Shown here: positions 12,059 to 22,944 of the stretch, piece after piece | How the letters are laid out: the number at the start of each line of letters is the position of its first letter | Position numbering within the stretch: the first letter of the stretch is position 1 | Source of the DNA: Cylicocyclus nassatus | Taxonomy: Eukaryota > Nematoda > Chromadorea > Rhabditida > Strongylidae | Direction of reading: 5' to 3' | Assembly: GCA_958299035.1 (NCBI GenBank) | Contig: CATQJL010000001.1 | Span: 19,451,433-19,515,432, forward strand | DNA: 64,000 nucleotides | Notes under the pieces: model-generated | The model's database searches: none | What the model saw: only the letters and a program-made list of their open reading frames with translations | What the model was told of the DNA's origin: nothing | Program-made: the position numbers and the translations under genes

Positions 12059-12224
12059 GCACATATGCCAAGTATGCAGTATGATTGTCTTCTCCATCTT
12101 CCCAGAAAAATGTGATTACGCCATTCCAAAAGCCCTGAAAAATGCAGCAAGTTAAGTAGTAGTCAGAATAAAAAATCGGAGAGTTAGGTGAAATAACCGT
12201 TAACTAATCCTGTAATGTTTGAAT

Positions 12225-12360
12225 GGCTGCGGAAGGGCGGCTGCCCAAGAGTTCGCAAAGCCTCGCCGCCTTTCCTTGCAGAGGTACTTAGCACCTCCAA
12301 GGCGTCCTCGCACTTTTGAAACGGCTCCGCCCGTTTGCTCCGCCCACTGGCTAGTCTGAT
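12225..12360 (-). repeat. Short GC-rich dispersed repeat
   Basis: Shares GTGGGCGGAGC and AAGGTGCTA(A/G)G(T/G)ACTC-type blocks with 14445-14590, 15085-15232 and 16345-16475. It is GC-rich against AT-rich surroundings. Its class is unclear; a SINE or short hAT origin is possible. Confidence 0.5.
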
Positions 12361-12429
12361 CACGATTGTGCAGGTATGGAGGATACTTCAGGTATTCTGG
12401 ATGAGTAGTGAAGGATGGAACGTGACATA

Positions 12430-13379
12430 TTAGGTTGTCAGGAAATTAATGTCCGTTTTGAATTTCAACCGCAATAAGTCATACACTTTTTATTCCTGAA
12501 TAACTTTTAAGGTACCATTTGATAGAGCAAAGCAAGCTCTACGAGATGGCAATCTTGCTTTAGCAAGAGCTCTGATCCACCTCGAGTTTCGAGTCAAAAA
12601 CTAAAAAGATTCAACTACCCGAGAAATCGAGAAAAATTATAACTCAGTTTATAAAAATCCTGCAAAAATTCTAACTTGCTCACGTACACACTATCCACAT
12701 AAAACATATATGTACGCCGTTGCCGTATTCTTTCCTCTGTTAGAAATCGGAAAAACGAAAGTGTTCATGCTTTTGCCAAAGTGATGCTGTGTTGTCCCCA
12801 CATAAGTAGATGTGTACTACAAATCCGTAGAAGTACAAACGTAAATTTTCAGCTCTCCACAAGCTTTAGTTCTCCAAAATCTCGAATACAGTTTTCCCTA
12901 GTCATGTGGTCCAAGCTGCAATTCAAATTTCTCAAGGACTAAAGCTTGTACAAAGCTGAAAAACCACGTTTGTACTTCTACAGGTTTGTAGTTTACATCT
13001 ACTTATGTGGGGACGCCACAGCATCACTTTTGCAAAAGCATGAACGTTTTCATTTTTTCGATTTTTAACAGAGGAAAAAATACGGCAACGGCGTACATGT
13101 CTTACATGGATAGTGTTTACATGAGCAAGTTAGATTTTTTGTAGAATTTTTATAAACTGAGTTATAATTTTTCTCGATTTCTCGGGTAGTTGAATCTTTT
13201 TAGTTTTTGACTCGAAACTCGAGGTGGATCAGAGCTCTTGCTAAAGCAAGATTGCCATCTTGTAGAGCTTGCTTTGCTCTATCAAATGGTACCTTAAAAG
13301 CTAATAACCTCACGAATAAAAAGTGTATGACTTATTGCGGTTGAAATTCTGAACGGACATTAATTTCCGGACAACCTAA
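12430..13379. mobile_element. Palindromic mariner-type MITE, 950 bp
   Basis: Ends TTAGGTTGTCAGGAAATTAA and TTAATTTCCGGACAACCTAA are inverted repeats at TA sites. The arms are almost fully palindromic to a centre near 12900, including the GATAGAGCAAAGCAAGCTC module (12531-12549) and its mirror (13262-13282). The TTAGGTTG end fits mariner-type elements. No transposase. Confidence 0.9.
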
Positions 13380-13762
13380 TACTAGAGTTTGGAGATCCCT
13401 ACCATGTTTCGTCTGCAATACAGGAACGAGAGATTTATTACTAGAGATCTTTTGACCATTAGGCGTTACTGTTGGCATCGTATTGTTGGAAAGAAAATTC
13501 CGTTTTTCGACTTTCACCCAAAACAGGTGTACATATATATATGTCTGGTTGAAATTTGTTGAGCAAGTTGCAAGTGTCCTAGATCATTTCTGAAGGACTT
13601 TCCAGTCTTTCTGATTTTTCGGGCAGTTGAATTTTTTTAGTCTGTAGTGCTTCGCTTAGTTCAAGTTGGATGCAAATTAAAACACAGAATCACAGGATTT
13701 TTTATGGAGCATGCGAAATACGACTTAATGCGGTTTTGACCTGTTTTGGAGCACAACGTGTG
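13380..13762. other. No supported gene
   Basis: Unassigned AT-rich sequence with a 61-codon minus-strand frame (13332-13517) that overlaps the MITE end. Confidence 0.4.
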
Positions 13763-14011
13763 TTACAACCAAAGAATTGAGCTTCCTATCATTTCCAACG
13801 TTTTTTCAGAGAATTTGAGTGAGTGCTCAACACTAAAAGTCACTGAAATTGTGTTATTACCGTGTTCAAGTGTCCACGATAATGACTGAAAAAAGCCCTT
13901 TTCAGAGAGGCTATTTTTTGCAAAAAAAATTGAGCTAGATATCTGCTGAAATTTTGTAGGTTCTGTTTGCACGCCAAATGATTCTATCCAATACTTATTA
14001 GATCGATGCAC
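13763..14011 (-). CDS. Candidate exon, unknown protein
   Basis: An 82-codon minus-strand frame, serine- and phenylalanine-rich, ending LWL at a TAA. Codon use looks protein-like, but the frame starts only at an alternative start codon and no splice partners were found. An internal TTTTTTCAG at about 13890 could be the real acceptor, which would shorten the exon. Confidence 0.28.
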   Translation of the reverse strand: MHRSNKYWIESFGVQTEPTKFQQISSSIFFAKNSLSEKGFFQSLSWTLEHGNNTISVTFSVEHSLKFSEKTLEMIGSSILWL

Positions 14012-14444
14012 AAGTTCGCGCGTAAATCAAAAGAATTCCATAACTTACAAGAATGTGAACCTAATTTATAGCTTGCAAAAAGTGGATTTGCGTCAAGATA
14101 GTTACCCCAATCAATCTTTCGTGGCTATCCTTAGAAAAAAAACTTTTAATGATTGCATTTCAAAGTGCCGACAATGTAATCATGAAATCTATGGGACGTT
14201 TATAGCAATGCTCCGTACGTCAACGTGAAAATTTCACTCTATTACCAATGTAGAGACAAAAACTCTGAAAAATATCTCTTTGCAACGAAAATTACCTTCT
14301 TTGTACCAATATATCACTCAGTGCTTACTTCGAGTTCTTTTCGGGATGTCAAAGTGTCTTTGCTTCTAAAATCAATATGAGCGTATTTGCCGTGCAAAGA
14401 CGATTTTTTTAAGGAATTTTCGCTTTTGCATGTTTACGCTATTC
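14012..14444. other. No feature seen
   Basis: AT-rich sequence with no long frame, clear repeat or splice-site pair. Confidence 0.4.
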
Positions 14445-14590
14445 CCGCAGCCCGCAGGCTCCGAATGAGACCAGTAAAGGAATAGAGCGATGTGCGGGGC
14501 TTGAGCTTTGCGCGAAGGTGCGAGGAGCGTTCTGAAGTGTGAATGCTGGTTCGAATAGAGGTGCTAGGAACTCCTGCGTGCCTTTCTCAC
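14445..14590 (+). repeat. Short GC-rich dispersed repeat
   Basis: Same family as 12225-12360: GCCCGCAGGCTCCG, then a GTGCGAGGAGCG block and GGTGCTAGGAACTCCTGCG near the right end. Confidence 0.5.
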
Positions 14591-15084
14591 GGAAGCTTTT
14601 TGTAAAAGCAAGTAATCAAAGGTCAAAGGTTTGATACATTTTGAGACACTAACAGTGTAGCAATTTTAACCTTTCTATGCGTGTCTGGTCCTTAATCTCC
14701 CCTTAATCCCCGATAGAGTTTCTGCACCCCCTCCCCCTCCTCCAAAAGAATGGGAAGCGGAAATTTTGTGTATCAAGTACAAAGGTTGAAAATTCCTATC
14801 TCACATCTCCCTCCGCCATAGAGAATTTCTCCGCTGCTCTCAGCATACAGTTAACACTGTGACGTTCTCACTTATGAAATTGCACTATAGATATCGCTTT
14901 CGTAAGCCCCACCATGACTTGGTTTCTAGCGATCACTTGAGCAACCATTGAAAACCTCCGAACACAAACAATACCGCTTGAAAGAGACAGATTTTCTGCA
15001 TTAATTTAGAACAGCGCCTAACATTACTCTAAAAAGGATTGGAAGATAAAAATGCCCAGACTTCCGGACTGACCTATTCATTAG

Positions 15085-15232
15085 TTTGATTGGCGGCGTA
15101 GCAGGAGTTCCCAAAACCTAGCCGCTTTTTCTCGCAGGGTACTTCGCACCTCCAAAAGTCCCTTGAAGGATATCACACCTTCTCGGGGCCCGCGGACGGC
15201 TCCGCCCATCACTCCTCCCCCTGGGTGCCCTT
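15085..15232 (-). repeat. Short GC-rich dispersed repeat
   Basis: Inverted relative to 14445-14590: begins GCGGCGTAGCAGGAGTTCC and ends in GGCTCCGCCCATC followed by a C-rich tract. Confidence 0.5.
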
Positions 15233-15688
15233 ATTTTGAGATGTGTACACTTGTACAATGTATAATGTGTACATGTAGACGTACACTGTATTGTGATACT
15301 GATACAATAGAACTGAAATCAAGAAACAGAAAAGAAAATTCTAGTTTTTTATAACTTTCAGAATCTATAAATGACTGCAGCTGAATCAGCAATCAGCATA
15401 CGAGTTATGTTACTTTACTCACGTTCTTGGATAAAATGACGCTTCCTTAAAAACTTGTAAGTTCTCGAGCTTGCGTAAGTTTGTAAAGTATATTGTATCA
15501 ATAGAAATCAAGCAGAGATTATGAGTCTTCCAATCTCAGTACATAACAAGAAACAGAGAAGTTTATCAAACTAACGCGAGTTCTAAATTTTATTTAAGAA
15601 TATCGCAAATTACCATTATCTTGCAAATTTAGTGTCGTAGTTGGAATTCTTAGTCAACTCTTCGATTGTGGGGCAAAGGCTAGTATTA
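15233..15688. other. No supported gene
   Basis: AT-rich sequence. The frame at 15163-15354 starts inside the GC-rich repeat and is not supported. Confidence 0.4.
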
Positions 15689-15833
15689 CAGTTATGACAG
15701 TGGAATGTGAAAATTCTCGGCGAATTCGGCGTTGTCGGCGAATTCGGCGAAATTGGCGAAAAACGCAAAGTCGCCGACTTCGCCGACATCGCCGAGAATT
15801 TTCACATTCCAAAGTCATAACTGTAGTACATAG
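15689..15833. repeat. Hairpin MITE with GGCGAA-repeat arms
   Basis: CAGTTATGACAGTGGAATGT on the left mirrors ACATTCCAAAGTCATAACTG on the right. The inner arms are repeated (T)CGGCGAATTCGGCG units facing TCGCCGAC units. No coding potential. Confidence 0.85.
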
Positions 15834-16344
15834 ATTGTAGGAAATATTACACTTGAAATTTTTTTGATAATTTGGATCTTATTAATCATCAGAGGAGTTG
15901 AAACGAAAACTCATTCGAATATGTGATGCAGACAAAAGTAGAAAAGTATATGTGCTAAGATATCCTAACTGTTGGAGAAAGCGTTCAGTTGCGTATTCGG
16001 AAACTTTCACAAACTCCTTTAAAAATAGGTCCTTCTAATGTTGAGAAGATAACTGGGTTCTCAAACTTCTAATGCTAAATTCGCTCAATCAGGACCAGTA
16101 ATGTACAACTGATCAACTAGGTCCTTCAATATTTCGAATGACCGGGTTTTTTGCTCAAAAAATTCTGTGCAAGCAAATTTTTCTGAAAATAATGTTTAAA
16201 GGTTCTTTTTGAGAGGATTGCGTAGCAGAAGTTTACAAGCCGCCTCACTTGAGAAACAATGAATATGACCTTCGTTTCTTCTACATTTCTCTTAATTACT
16301 TTAATACCTGATTCCATGTTCTTGCTTTTTTGCACACCTCACAA
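15834..16344. other. No supported gene; one weak minus-strand frame
   Basis: The minus-strand frame at 16126-16335 is lysine-rich and could contain an exon ending ACGAAG before a GTCATA, but this donor is weak and unpaired. Confidence 0.3.
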
Positions 16345-16475
16345 TGAGACCGGTATGGTTGAGCGGTGGGCGGAGCCTGACCTCTGAGGCACGAAAGTGC
16401 TAGAAACCTCCTGGGTGAGAATGCTGGTGTGAAGTCGGTGCGAGGAAAGGTGCTAGGGACTCCTGCACGCCCTCC
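16345..16475 (+). repeat. Short GC-rich dispersed repeat
   Basis: Contains GGTGGGCGGAGCC and AGGTGCTAGGGACTCCTG, shared with the three other copies between 12.2 and 15.2 kb. Confidence 0.55.
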
Positions 16476-16486
16476 AGTTTGATTTA

Positions 16487-17141
16487 CTAAGTCGTATCAA
16501 GGCCTGAGGCGGCGGATCCAGTGCAAGTAGTCATTCTATATTCTAGCTTTTCTTCATGGTCCATCGTAATAGAGCTTCTTGCTCCTTTAAGGCGCTGGTA
16601 AAAAGCATAGAATTCTTTGGTTGAGACGCGCCAGACAACGCAAAGTTCAGAAGAGGTAGGGTTTAGGCACCCAGTCGAAGTGCGATTCACACCTGCCACA
16701 CCTTCTTTACCGCTCTTGCCGTTCATCTACCTATCGATACACCTAATCTTAGCTGCTGAGCAGCTCGCTCTAGCTCGTTTACTGCAAAGGCAGCGTCCGG
16801 GTAGACTAGGCATTGTTCGCTGCTACTAAATTGTCGGATAATCTCTGTTACATATTGTATTTGATTTTCAAAAACCTCAAAGAACCTCAAAAATTTCAAA
16901 CCTGTGAAAAATCTGATGCTAACGGCGTGAGGGCAGAGCAAAAGGTCCATTCATCTGTACTCCATGCGCGGTCCGTGCGCAAAACTCCCACTTTGTGGCT
17001 GAAAATCCGTTTTGTTCCCGTTTGACCAAATGAGTCGGCATTCCTCCGAGAGGTGAGCGAGAGTCGGGACGATGTGGTAATCAAGCCGGCAAAGTCAGTG
17101 TTTAGCATACATGGAAAGATGACACAGAGATGATTACACAC
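16487..17141 (-). CDS. Candidate three-exon gene or decayed element, unknown protein
   Basis: Three minus-strand blocks join in phase: 17141-16902 (ends TTTTTCACAG before GTTTGA), 16842-16731 (ends before GTAGAT) and 16692-16487 (stop at 16489-16487). The implied introns are 59 and 38 nt; 38 nt is short even for a nematode, so a frameshift is an alternative. The last block is best conserved in style (SSELCVVWRVSTKEFYAFYQ, then MDHEEKLEYRM). GC content is higher than in the neighbours. No domain recognised; a decayed transposon protein is possible. Confidence 0.38.
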
Positions 17142-17450
17142 GTTTCACGTTTATAGACGTTTCAAATATCAGTGTGAGCCACCTTAGCAATCATTGACAT
17201 TTCAACAAAAAAAATCAAAAAATAATTACCTTTTATGTATTTATTTCTGCATAACGCACACAAAAAGAAGAATTTAGACGGAGACCTAAATTTTTTAAAA
17301 TTTTTTCCCTCCTTCGCTTCCATAATTTGCAAGCACCAAAGTGTCTCCAAGTAAAAGACAGTGCCAAAATACATTTAGAAAATACGTAGAAGAAAAATAA
17401 GTAAGTGCAGAGAAGAAATACAGAATTTGTATGTTTACAAAAGTGCCGTA

Positions 17451-18782
17451 CACACTTTTTGGGGGTGAGTGACTTTTCATACGATGAGCAATTCCGAAGT
17501 GCGAGGGTAAACACCTACGGCTAAGTGTCAAGTCTAGCACCTCCGTGTCTAGTATACTGTAGAGGGGGGGGGGGAGGGGGACTTTTCATACGAATGCCTC
17601 CACATCATCTTTTGGCAAGGATCCAGTAAAAACTGGCACCATGCCAGGTTTGGGCCTGCTGGCTCCATTCCAAAAAAAACATCTACATAGATTAGCTTTT
17701 GCTTCTGCGATTAGCCACCGCGAATTTGGATAAATTTGGAAAACTTGAATACTGTATGGATTCAAAAAGTGTTTTGCTGTGAAAAATAACACTATAATCG
17801 TTCCACTTACGAATTTATTATTATTTGAGTCGACATAATTCGGTCTCTTTTGCAAACGTTTTGAACTGATTTGAGTATTGTCACATGCCTCTCCGACCTT
17901 TCAGCATGACCTGGAAGTGCTACTCTTCCCATAGGGAATATTGGAGGGGAAAGACGGTCAAGAGGCGCGATTTTTCTGGGTGTCATCAACTTCAACTTAA
18001 ACTTAACTCAACTTGAACTCCAGTTTCATGCTATGGGAAAATTCAAAAAGTGCCGGACAAAGTTCATTGGCTTACTAGCTGTTTGAGGTAACCACTTGAT
18101 AAGTTTGACGACTTTTGCTAGAAAACTGACAGAATTATCGACAAAATTGCTGTTAACTGCAATTTTATGTGTGTTTGACCTTTAACAATTTTTTTTGAAA
18201 TCGGTTTCAAGATGATGAGATTGAACAATCCCTAAATTCCCCATTATATTTCTTTCGAAATTTCAAGTAATTCTAGAACTTCATAAAACACTAAATATGT
18301 GCTATATGAGGCCCATCTGGCAATAGGAATCGCGCCTCTTGACATATCTACACCCATTGGAGGGTATGCGACTCGATGAAGCAAACTATTCATTACCACA
18401 ATTGTGCCAGTTGCTTGCGAAAATGAATTCATTGTGGCCTGACGATTTTTACTATGATACGCTATTTCAACCCGATAAGCTTTATACAACAGATAAAATC
18501 AGGATATTCTTTAGTTTACGCATTTTTGATAATAAACGTTTCATTTTAGTCCATTGTAATCGATAACTGGACGTATTATCAGCACCCTAGCATACGCTAG
18601 AAGGTCAAAGTGATCGGGGAGCGTTCGTATGAAAAGTCCCCCTCCCCCCCCCTCACCTAGGCGTAGTGGAGAATCTTACTCATTACGTGGATGGAGAGGT
18701 GCGATGTAGGTGTGAGGTAGGTGCGAAGGCTAGGTGCGAAGTCCCCGATCGTATGAAAAGTCCCCCCCCCCCCACTTTTTGG
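17451..18782. mobile_element. Probable composite fold-back element with ACTTTTCATACGA ends
   Basis: GACTTTTCATACGA occurs twice near the left side (17475 and 17580), each next to G-runs, and its inverse TCGTATGAAAAGTCCCC occurs twice on the right (18625 and 18750), next to C-runs. The inner blocks GGTCAAGAGGCGCGA.. and TCGCGCCTCTTGAC are also inverted. A minus-strand frame from about 17900 to 17586 (protein ending SLPKDDVEAFV) contains GTAAGTGG and may hold a real or captured exon. Boundaries are approximate. Confidence 0.5.
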
Positions 18783-19376
18783 TCATTTGTGCGCTAGTGG
18801 CATCGATCATTGCTGGTGGGTAGACCCTGCTATGTCCTGATTAATTGCTAGTTTGGGGTTTTTAGAAAGCTACTTGGATTTTTCGGAAAAATGGAGAAAT
18901 GTGTAACAGTAAATGTCTGACAACTTATTATCACAACCGAGTACTAAGGCCTTGATCTAGAACGCGCAAACTCATCCACAGCTTCTCCAAAAGGAAAAAG
19001 TGGCGCGCTGAACCCCAGAGCCACTCGAACCCCGCCCATTCGCTTGCGACGGCAACCCCTCAAACAAAACTTCCTGAGCCGTTGACGCGCTTCCACATGT
19101 TTCTAACAAAACATGAGAACTACGCTTTCTAACTGCTACGATCTAGATAAGGCAAAAATATAGAAAAAATTGCGCGGGCTGCCTTCATTGAATGTTATGG
19201 TCTTACTACTTTGTTTCGGAATAATCGCACTCGATCCAATACAGATGCATTTGTGTGATATATTTCATATAGTCATTAAGTCATCAAATATCTTATTTAC
19301 TTAAAGATGCGTACACCAGAACTCAATAATCTTGCTGGTTGCTTCGTTTTCTTTGATTTGGGTCACATTGCAAATA
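18783..19376. other. No feature seen
   Basis: Unassigned sequence without a long frame or clear repeat. Confidence 0.4.
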
Positions 19377-19673
19377 TCTTATATATAAAGCTGAATGTCT
19401 GTCTGTCTGTCTGTATGTCTGTATGTCTGTCTGTACGTATGTGCGGAACAGAAATTTTTATTTCTGAACCGATTTGTACCAAACTTGGCACACATATACT
19501 TCGGGGTAAGGAGCGTGTCATAGGCTACTTTTCGTTATCGATCGATATCGATTTTATTGATTTTTTGCAAAATTTGAGCTACAGGGCTGGGAGTTGGCAT
19601 AGGGGGGTAATCGAGCATGCTGATTACAAATATATTATTAACAGGCCCGGGCGGAGCCGGGTTTGCCAACTAG
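19377..19673 (+). mobile_element. Short non-autonomous Helitron, 297 bp
   Basis: Starts TCTTATATATAAAGCTG after host A, then a TGTCTG microsatellite and GAACCGATTTGTACCAAACT. It ends with the CCCGGGCGGAGCCGGG hairpin, TTTGCCAACTAG and host T. The 169-codon frame at 19307-19816 spans it and reflects the repeat, not a gene. Confidence 0.9.
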
Positions 19674-19889
19674 TTGCATATATTCTGGAGTGCGAAATAT
19701 TTTCTGCGAATGGTCTTATTGGAAAAACAAGAAGCCGAATCTTGGAAGAAAAGCTGCCGCGATTCGCAAATTGCAACCGTTTCCCACGCTTTCTAAGACC
19801 TTGCCACTGTGCTTAGTTAGACTGGGATAGGATGTCTAGTGTCACAGAATGCGCTCGCATATGTAAGCCAGGTTGTTATGATTATCAGA

Positions 19890-20230
19890 TCAATCCAAAA
19901 GTCTTCCACAAACAATTTTGAAAAGCGTAGTCTCCTCCACTTTTAACAAATTCGTCCTGACTGATGCAGATCAGGAAAGAAATTATGCTCAAATTTAGAT
20001 TGCTTAAAGAAAAAAAACCGATGTCCGTATACTGCAGCGCCACAAGCCGGCCAAAAAAATTCAAAGTGCATCTCGATGTTCGTTGCCGAAAATGGTCAAA
20101 GGTACAGTAAAACCCTGTTTTAGTTTTCGATGTATAGCTTAATTTTTCTGGAAAAGCTGTGAAATAGGGTCTTTGCAAGTACTTATTCAATCTTTCATTT
20201 GTATTCTCAGTCTTGTTCCATAATTCTCTG
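19890..20230 (-). CDS. 3' exons of an unknown protein
   Basis: Minus strand. The last exon 19960-19890 (ends RLLD, stop TGA) joins exon 1 ending at 20019 through a 58-nt intron (GTTTTTTTTC .. CTGCATCAG) with phases 1 and 2 matching. Exon 1 stays open up to about 20230; a strong internal acceptor (TATTTCACAG) at 20157 may mark its real start. The protein has cysteines in a GFYCTF .. SRCTLNF pattern and no recognised domain. The exon-intron phase fit is the main evidence. Confidence 0.48.
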
Positions 20231-20458
20231 ATATTTCAAAAGCGTATTCACTTGGACTTGCATTAGTAACCCACTTTTTCTATCGACTTCAAGTCAGTTT
20301 TTTTGAAAAAAAAATCTTCCATCCAATAAAAACCATGGCACATAGCAAATCATAATAACACACGTTTTCTGTCAACTCAAGTCAAGATATTTTTTTGCGG
20401 AAGTTTTTTTTTTTCATGCAACAAAAGCTATAACATACAGCAAATTGTATAATTGCAG

Positions 20459-20635
20459 CCTTTGCGAGAAAGAATTTTAGCCGAAATCGAACAATGCTCA
20501 CTGTACCACCCTAGACACTTGCAGTGGCATAAAGAAATTGATCTTATTATTATAATCTACGAGAAAATTTTACATAAGTCCGAAACTGCCCATTTTTTCT
20601 GCATTCTAAAGAAGGCCAAGAACTGTCTTTTCTAG
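20459..20635 (+). CDS. Terminal exon of an unknown protein
   Basis: A good acceptor (TATAATTGCAG) directly precedes an open phase-0 frame of 58 codons ending at TAG (20633-20635). The product starts PLRERILAEIEQC, is charged and ends KKAKNCLF. No upstream exon was found within 500 bp. The minus-strand frame over the same bases lacks splice signals. Confidence 0.45.
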   Translation, partial: PLRERILAEIEQCSLYHPRHLQWHKEIDLIIIIYEKILHKSETAHFFCILKKAKNCLF

Positions 20636-21710
20636 AATCTCTATTTTTTGTTGAAGTAGAAAGAAGCCTTTCAGTCTTCTTATATTTAGTTGTACAAAAG
20701 TGTACTCTAGCTGCACAGAGAGAAGGTGCTGCAGTACCTTTTCGATTGATAGCTTTAGGCAACATAGAATGGCCTCAGCGCTACGTCAATTTTGATTCCA
20801 AACTTGTCTGCTTAAAATTTCAAAAATGTAAACTTAAAAATGTTTTGTAACAAATAACTTTGCTAGCATTATGCAAGTTTGTAAAAACAGCCGAGCATCT
20901 CTTGTAGGTGAGAAACAGGGGAATGGAAATTTGGAATTTCAATATAATTAAATCATGGAACTCTGGTATGACAGAGATTTGAGAAAAGCGAAAGCATAAA
21001 ATATAGTTAAAAAGGGGAGGGCTTTTAGACTCCACAAAAGGTTTCTAAAAGAGAAAAGGCTTTACTTCAAAAACCAACGCTTGAGGGAAATGGTATCAAA
21101 AACTTGCATTAATTATAAAATAATCTAATCTTTATTTGAGCTGTCCCAAAAGTTCGCTCGCGCCAACTTCAAGCAATCATTACCTCTGATCCCACCAATT
21201 TGCTCGTTTTCATCTACCTGTTCTCTCTAAGTGAGCGAAGTTTGTGCTGATCAAATATCTCTATCAAGAATTGTGATTTGCCTGTTTTGCTCAGCTCTTT
21301 TTAAGGCCATAACATTCGATAGGGACGTTTAAGCTATACAAACTCTTTTCACTCAAAAACAACAGCTAATGGAACCTATGATAACCTATGATCGGATTGT
21401 TATTATCAGCTTCAGATTTTTTATGACCTTTTGAAAATTCAAAATTTGAGGAAAATTTTCCTACTATCCCACCTATCAGTCTAAAACCATCAAAAGCGTT
21501 GAATTATCATTATAGAACATTTACCCTTTCAAACAAAATTATAAAGCAAATTGGTTGAAAATATCAGAAGTTATAAATTTTTCTAAGTGGTTCAAACCAA
21601 CTCTCGGTTTTACTTAAGACATTGAGTCGGTGCAGTCGATGCGTGTCCTTCGTTTTTTGGACCATATAGCAATTTCTTAAAGTAGCGGTCGCAAACTGCT
21701 TTTTTTGCAG
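20636..21710. other. No supported gene
   Basis: AT-rich sequence. Minus-strand frames at 20550-20765 and 20820-21035 carry no features. The region ends at a TTTTTTTGCAG acceptor. Confidence 0.4.
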
Positions 21711-21879
21711 CTGTCATGTTTCCTACGCGAATTTTGTATAGCGCTAACATAGTCGCCCAAGCCAGCAGCCCTTCCTTCACCAGGTCTAATTTTCGCTAAA
21801 TTTTAGGTTTCAAGTTCCCTCTTCTTTAAACCTGGGGCATATTGATGTGCTCGTATTATGTTATCTGTGCCAGATCCAG
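21711..21879 (+). CDS. Candidate 5' exons of a gene, unknown protein
   Basis: A textbook acceptor (TTTTTTTGCAG at 21700-21710) lies five bases before an ATG (21716), suiting SL trans-splicing of a first exon. The frame runs MFPTRILYSANIVAQASSPS to 21783. A second block, 21807-21879, follows TAAATTTTAG and ends at GTTAGT; its frame continues in phase, but the implied intron (21784-21806) would be only 23 nt. Either the gap is a frameshifted coding stretch or the true structure differs. The link to the exons after 22945 is not in phase without a further exon. Confidence 0.4.
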
Positions 21880-21942
21880 GTTAGTATGGTGGTATCATTT
21901 TTTGACCTTACATTTCGACAAAGTCGGCGTCTTCGGAGGTTT

Positions 21943-22929
21943 GGGCCGGTAGTAATCTAACCTACCTGGTGGCATCATAAATGCCGCCAACTTGCCACAC
22001 ATCACGAAAAGTTGCCAACTCTGGCGGCAGCTTGCGGATCGAGTAATCTTAAATAGTCTTACTCTGCAGTCTTACGCACATGAAATTTTGATGCTGCTGA
22101 TAGCCGCAAAACAGCGACATGACGCGAATTCGAACCTGCGTGCGTCAACCTCAAGCGCCGTCGCACTAACCAATCAACCACTCCTGCAATTTCTGCAGTT
22201 CGCAGGCAGCAGTCAAAGAAACGCTGCCTAAGTAGTGAGCGCTTATGTGAGCATGATCAATACAATGCGCGATGGAAGTTGGCCTAAAAAAACAGCTGAT
22301 TGATAAGGGCGAGCGAGAGACGAAACCATTGCAAATGAAAATTAAGCAATTGCAAAATGAAAATGGCGTTCTTTATGGTATTATAATATCAGTAGTGGTC
22401 TTTTGTGCATACGTATTATCAATTTGGAGAAGAAAACCCCATATAATGGCAAAAATGATAGTTTTTCGATGAAAAATAAACTATTTTGGTTTTTCGTTGG
22501 ACGTAATTGTGTGATCTTGCCGCGCAACGCAAACTCACATACGCCGCCAGCAAGGTGCCACCACCACGACATGGTAGGTTCACGTCGGGATGGTGACACC
22601 TTGATCTCCCAGAGCACTTATTTTTCGTACTCTCTGTCCTGGCGGCATCTCTCAGCGCTCGAATTTCGACGAGATGTCGCCAGGTAAGCTCGAGAAGTTG
22701 CCGTCAGCACTTCCCGCTTACCTCGTCAACTTTGTTTAGGGGGGTTTTAGAATCTCCAATTGCCAAGTAAGGTTCCCTAAAGTACAATGACCTTCTCGAC
22801 CAGAAATATGTGGTGAAAATGGTTGGGAGGGCACAAATTCGAGCTCGATGTTCACACCGATCTCACGTAAAGTTGGCGGCGACTTGACGGCAAAACATGC
22901 CGCCAGATCAGTGAAATTACTATTGGCCC
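21943..22929. mobile_element. TIR transposon, about 1 kb, superfamily unclear
   Basis: The left end GGGCCGGTAGTAATCTAACC and the inverse of the right end (GGGCCAATAGTAATTTCACT) align over about 60 bp, including TGGCGGCAT and TGCCG(C)CAAC blocks. No clear target duplication is visible. Inside lies a 66-codon frame (22272-22472) with a coiled-coil start (KIKQLQNENG) followed by a hydrophobic segment, and A-box/B-box-like sequences near 22125-22190 on the minus strand. Confidence 0.65.
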
Positions 22930-22944
22930 TGAAGTAAATTGCAG

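Noticed and set aside
17162..17540. Overlapping minus-strand frames of 70-93 codons
   Set aside because: Three frames are open over the same AT-rich stretch and none has splice signals or a domain.
19307..19816. 169-codon frame rich in VCLSVC repeats (also at 53523-53765 and 2533-2871)
   Set aside because: It is the translation of the TGTCTG microsatellite and 5' block of Helitrons; the same string recurs in each copy and on both strands.
22115..22190. tRNA gene on the minus strand
   Set aside because: A-box-like GGTTAGTGCG and B-box-like GGTTCGAATTC are present, but no acceptor stem or full cloverleaf can be formed.
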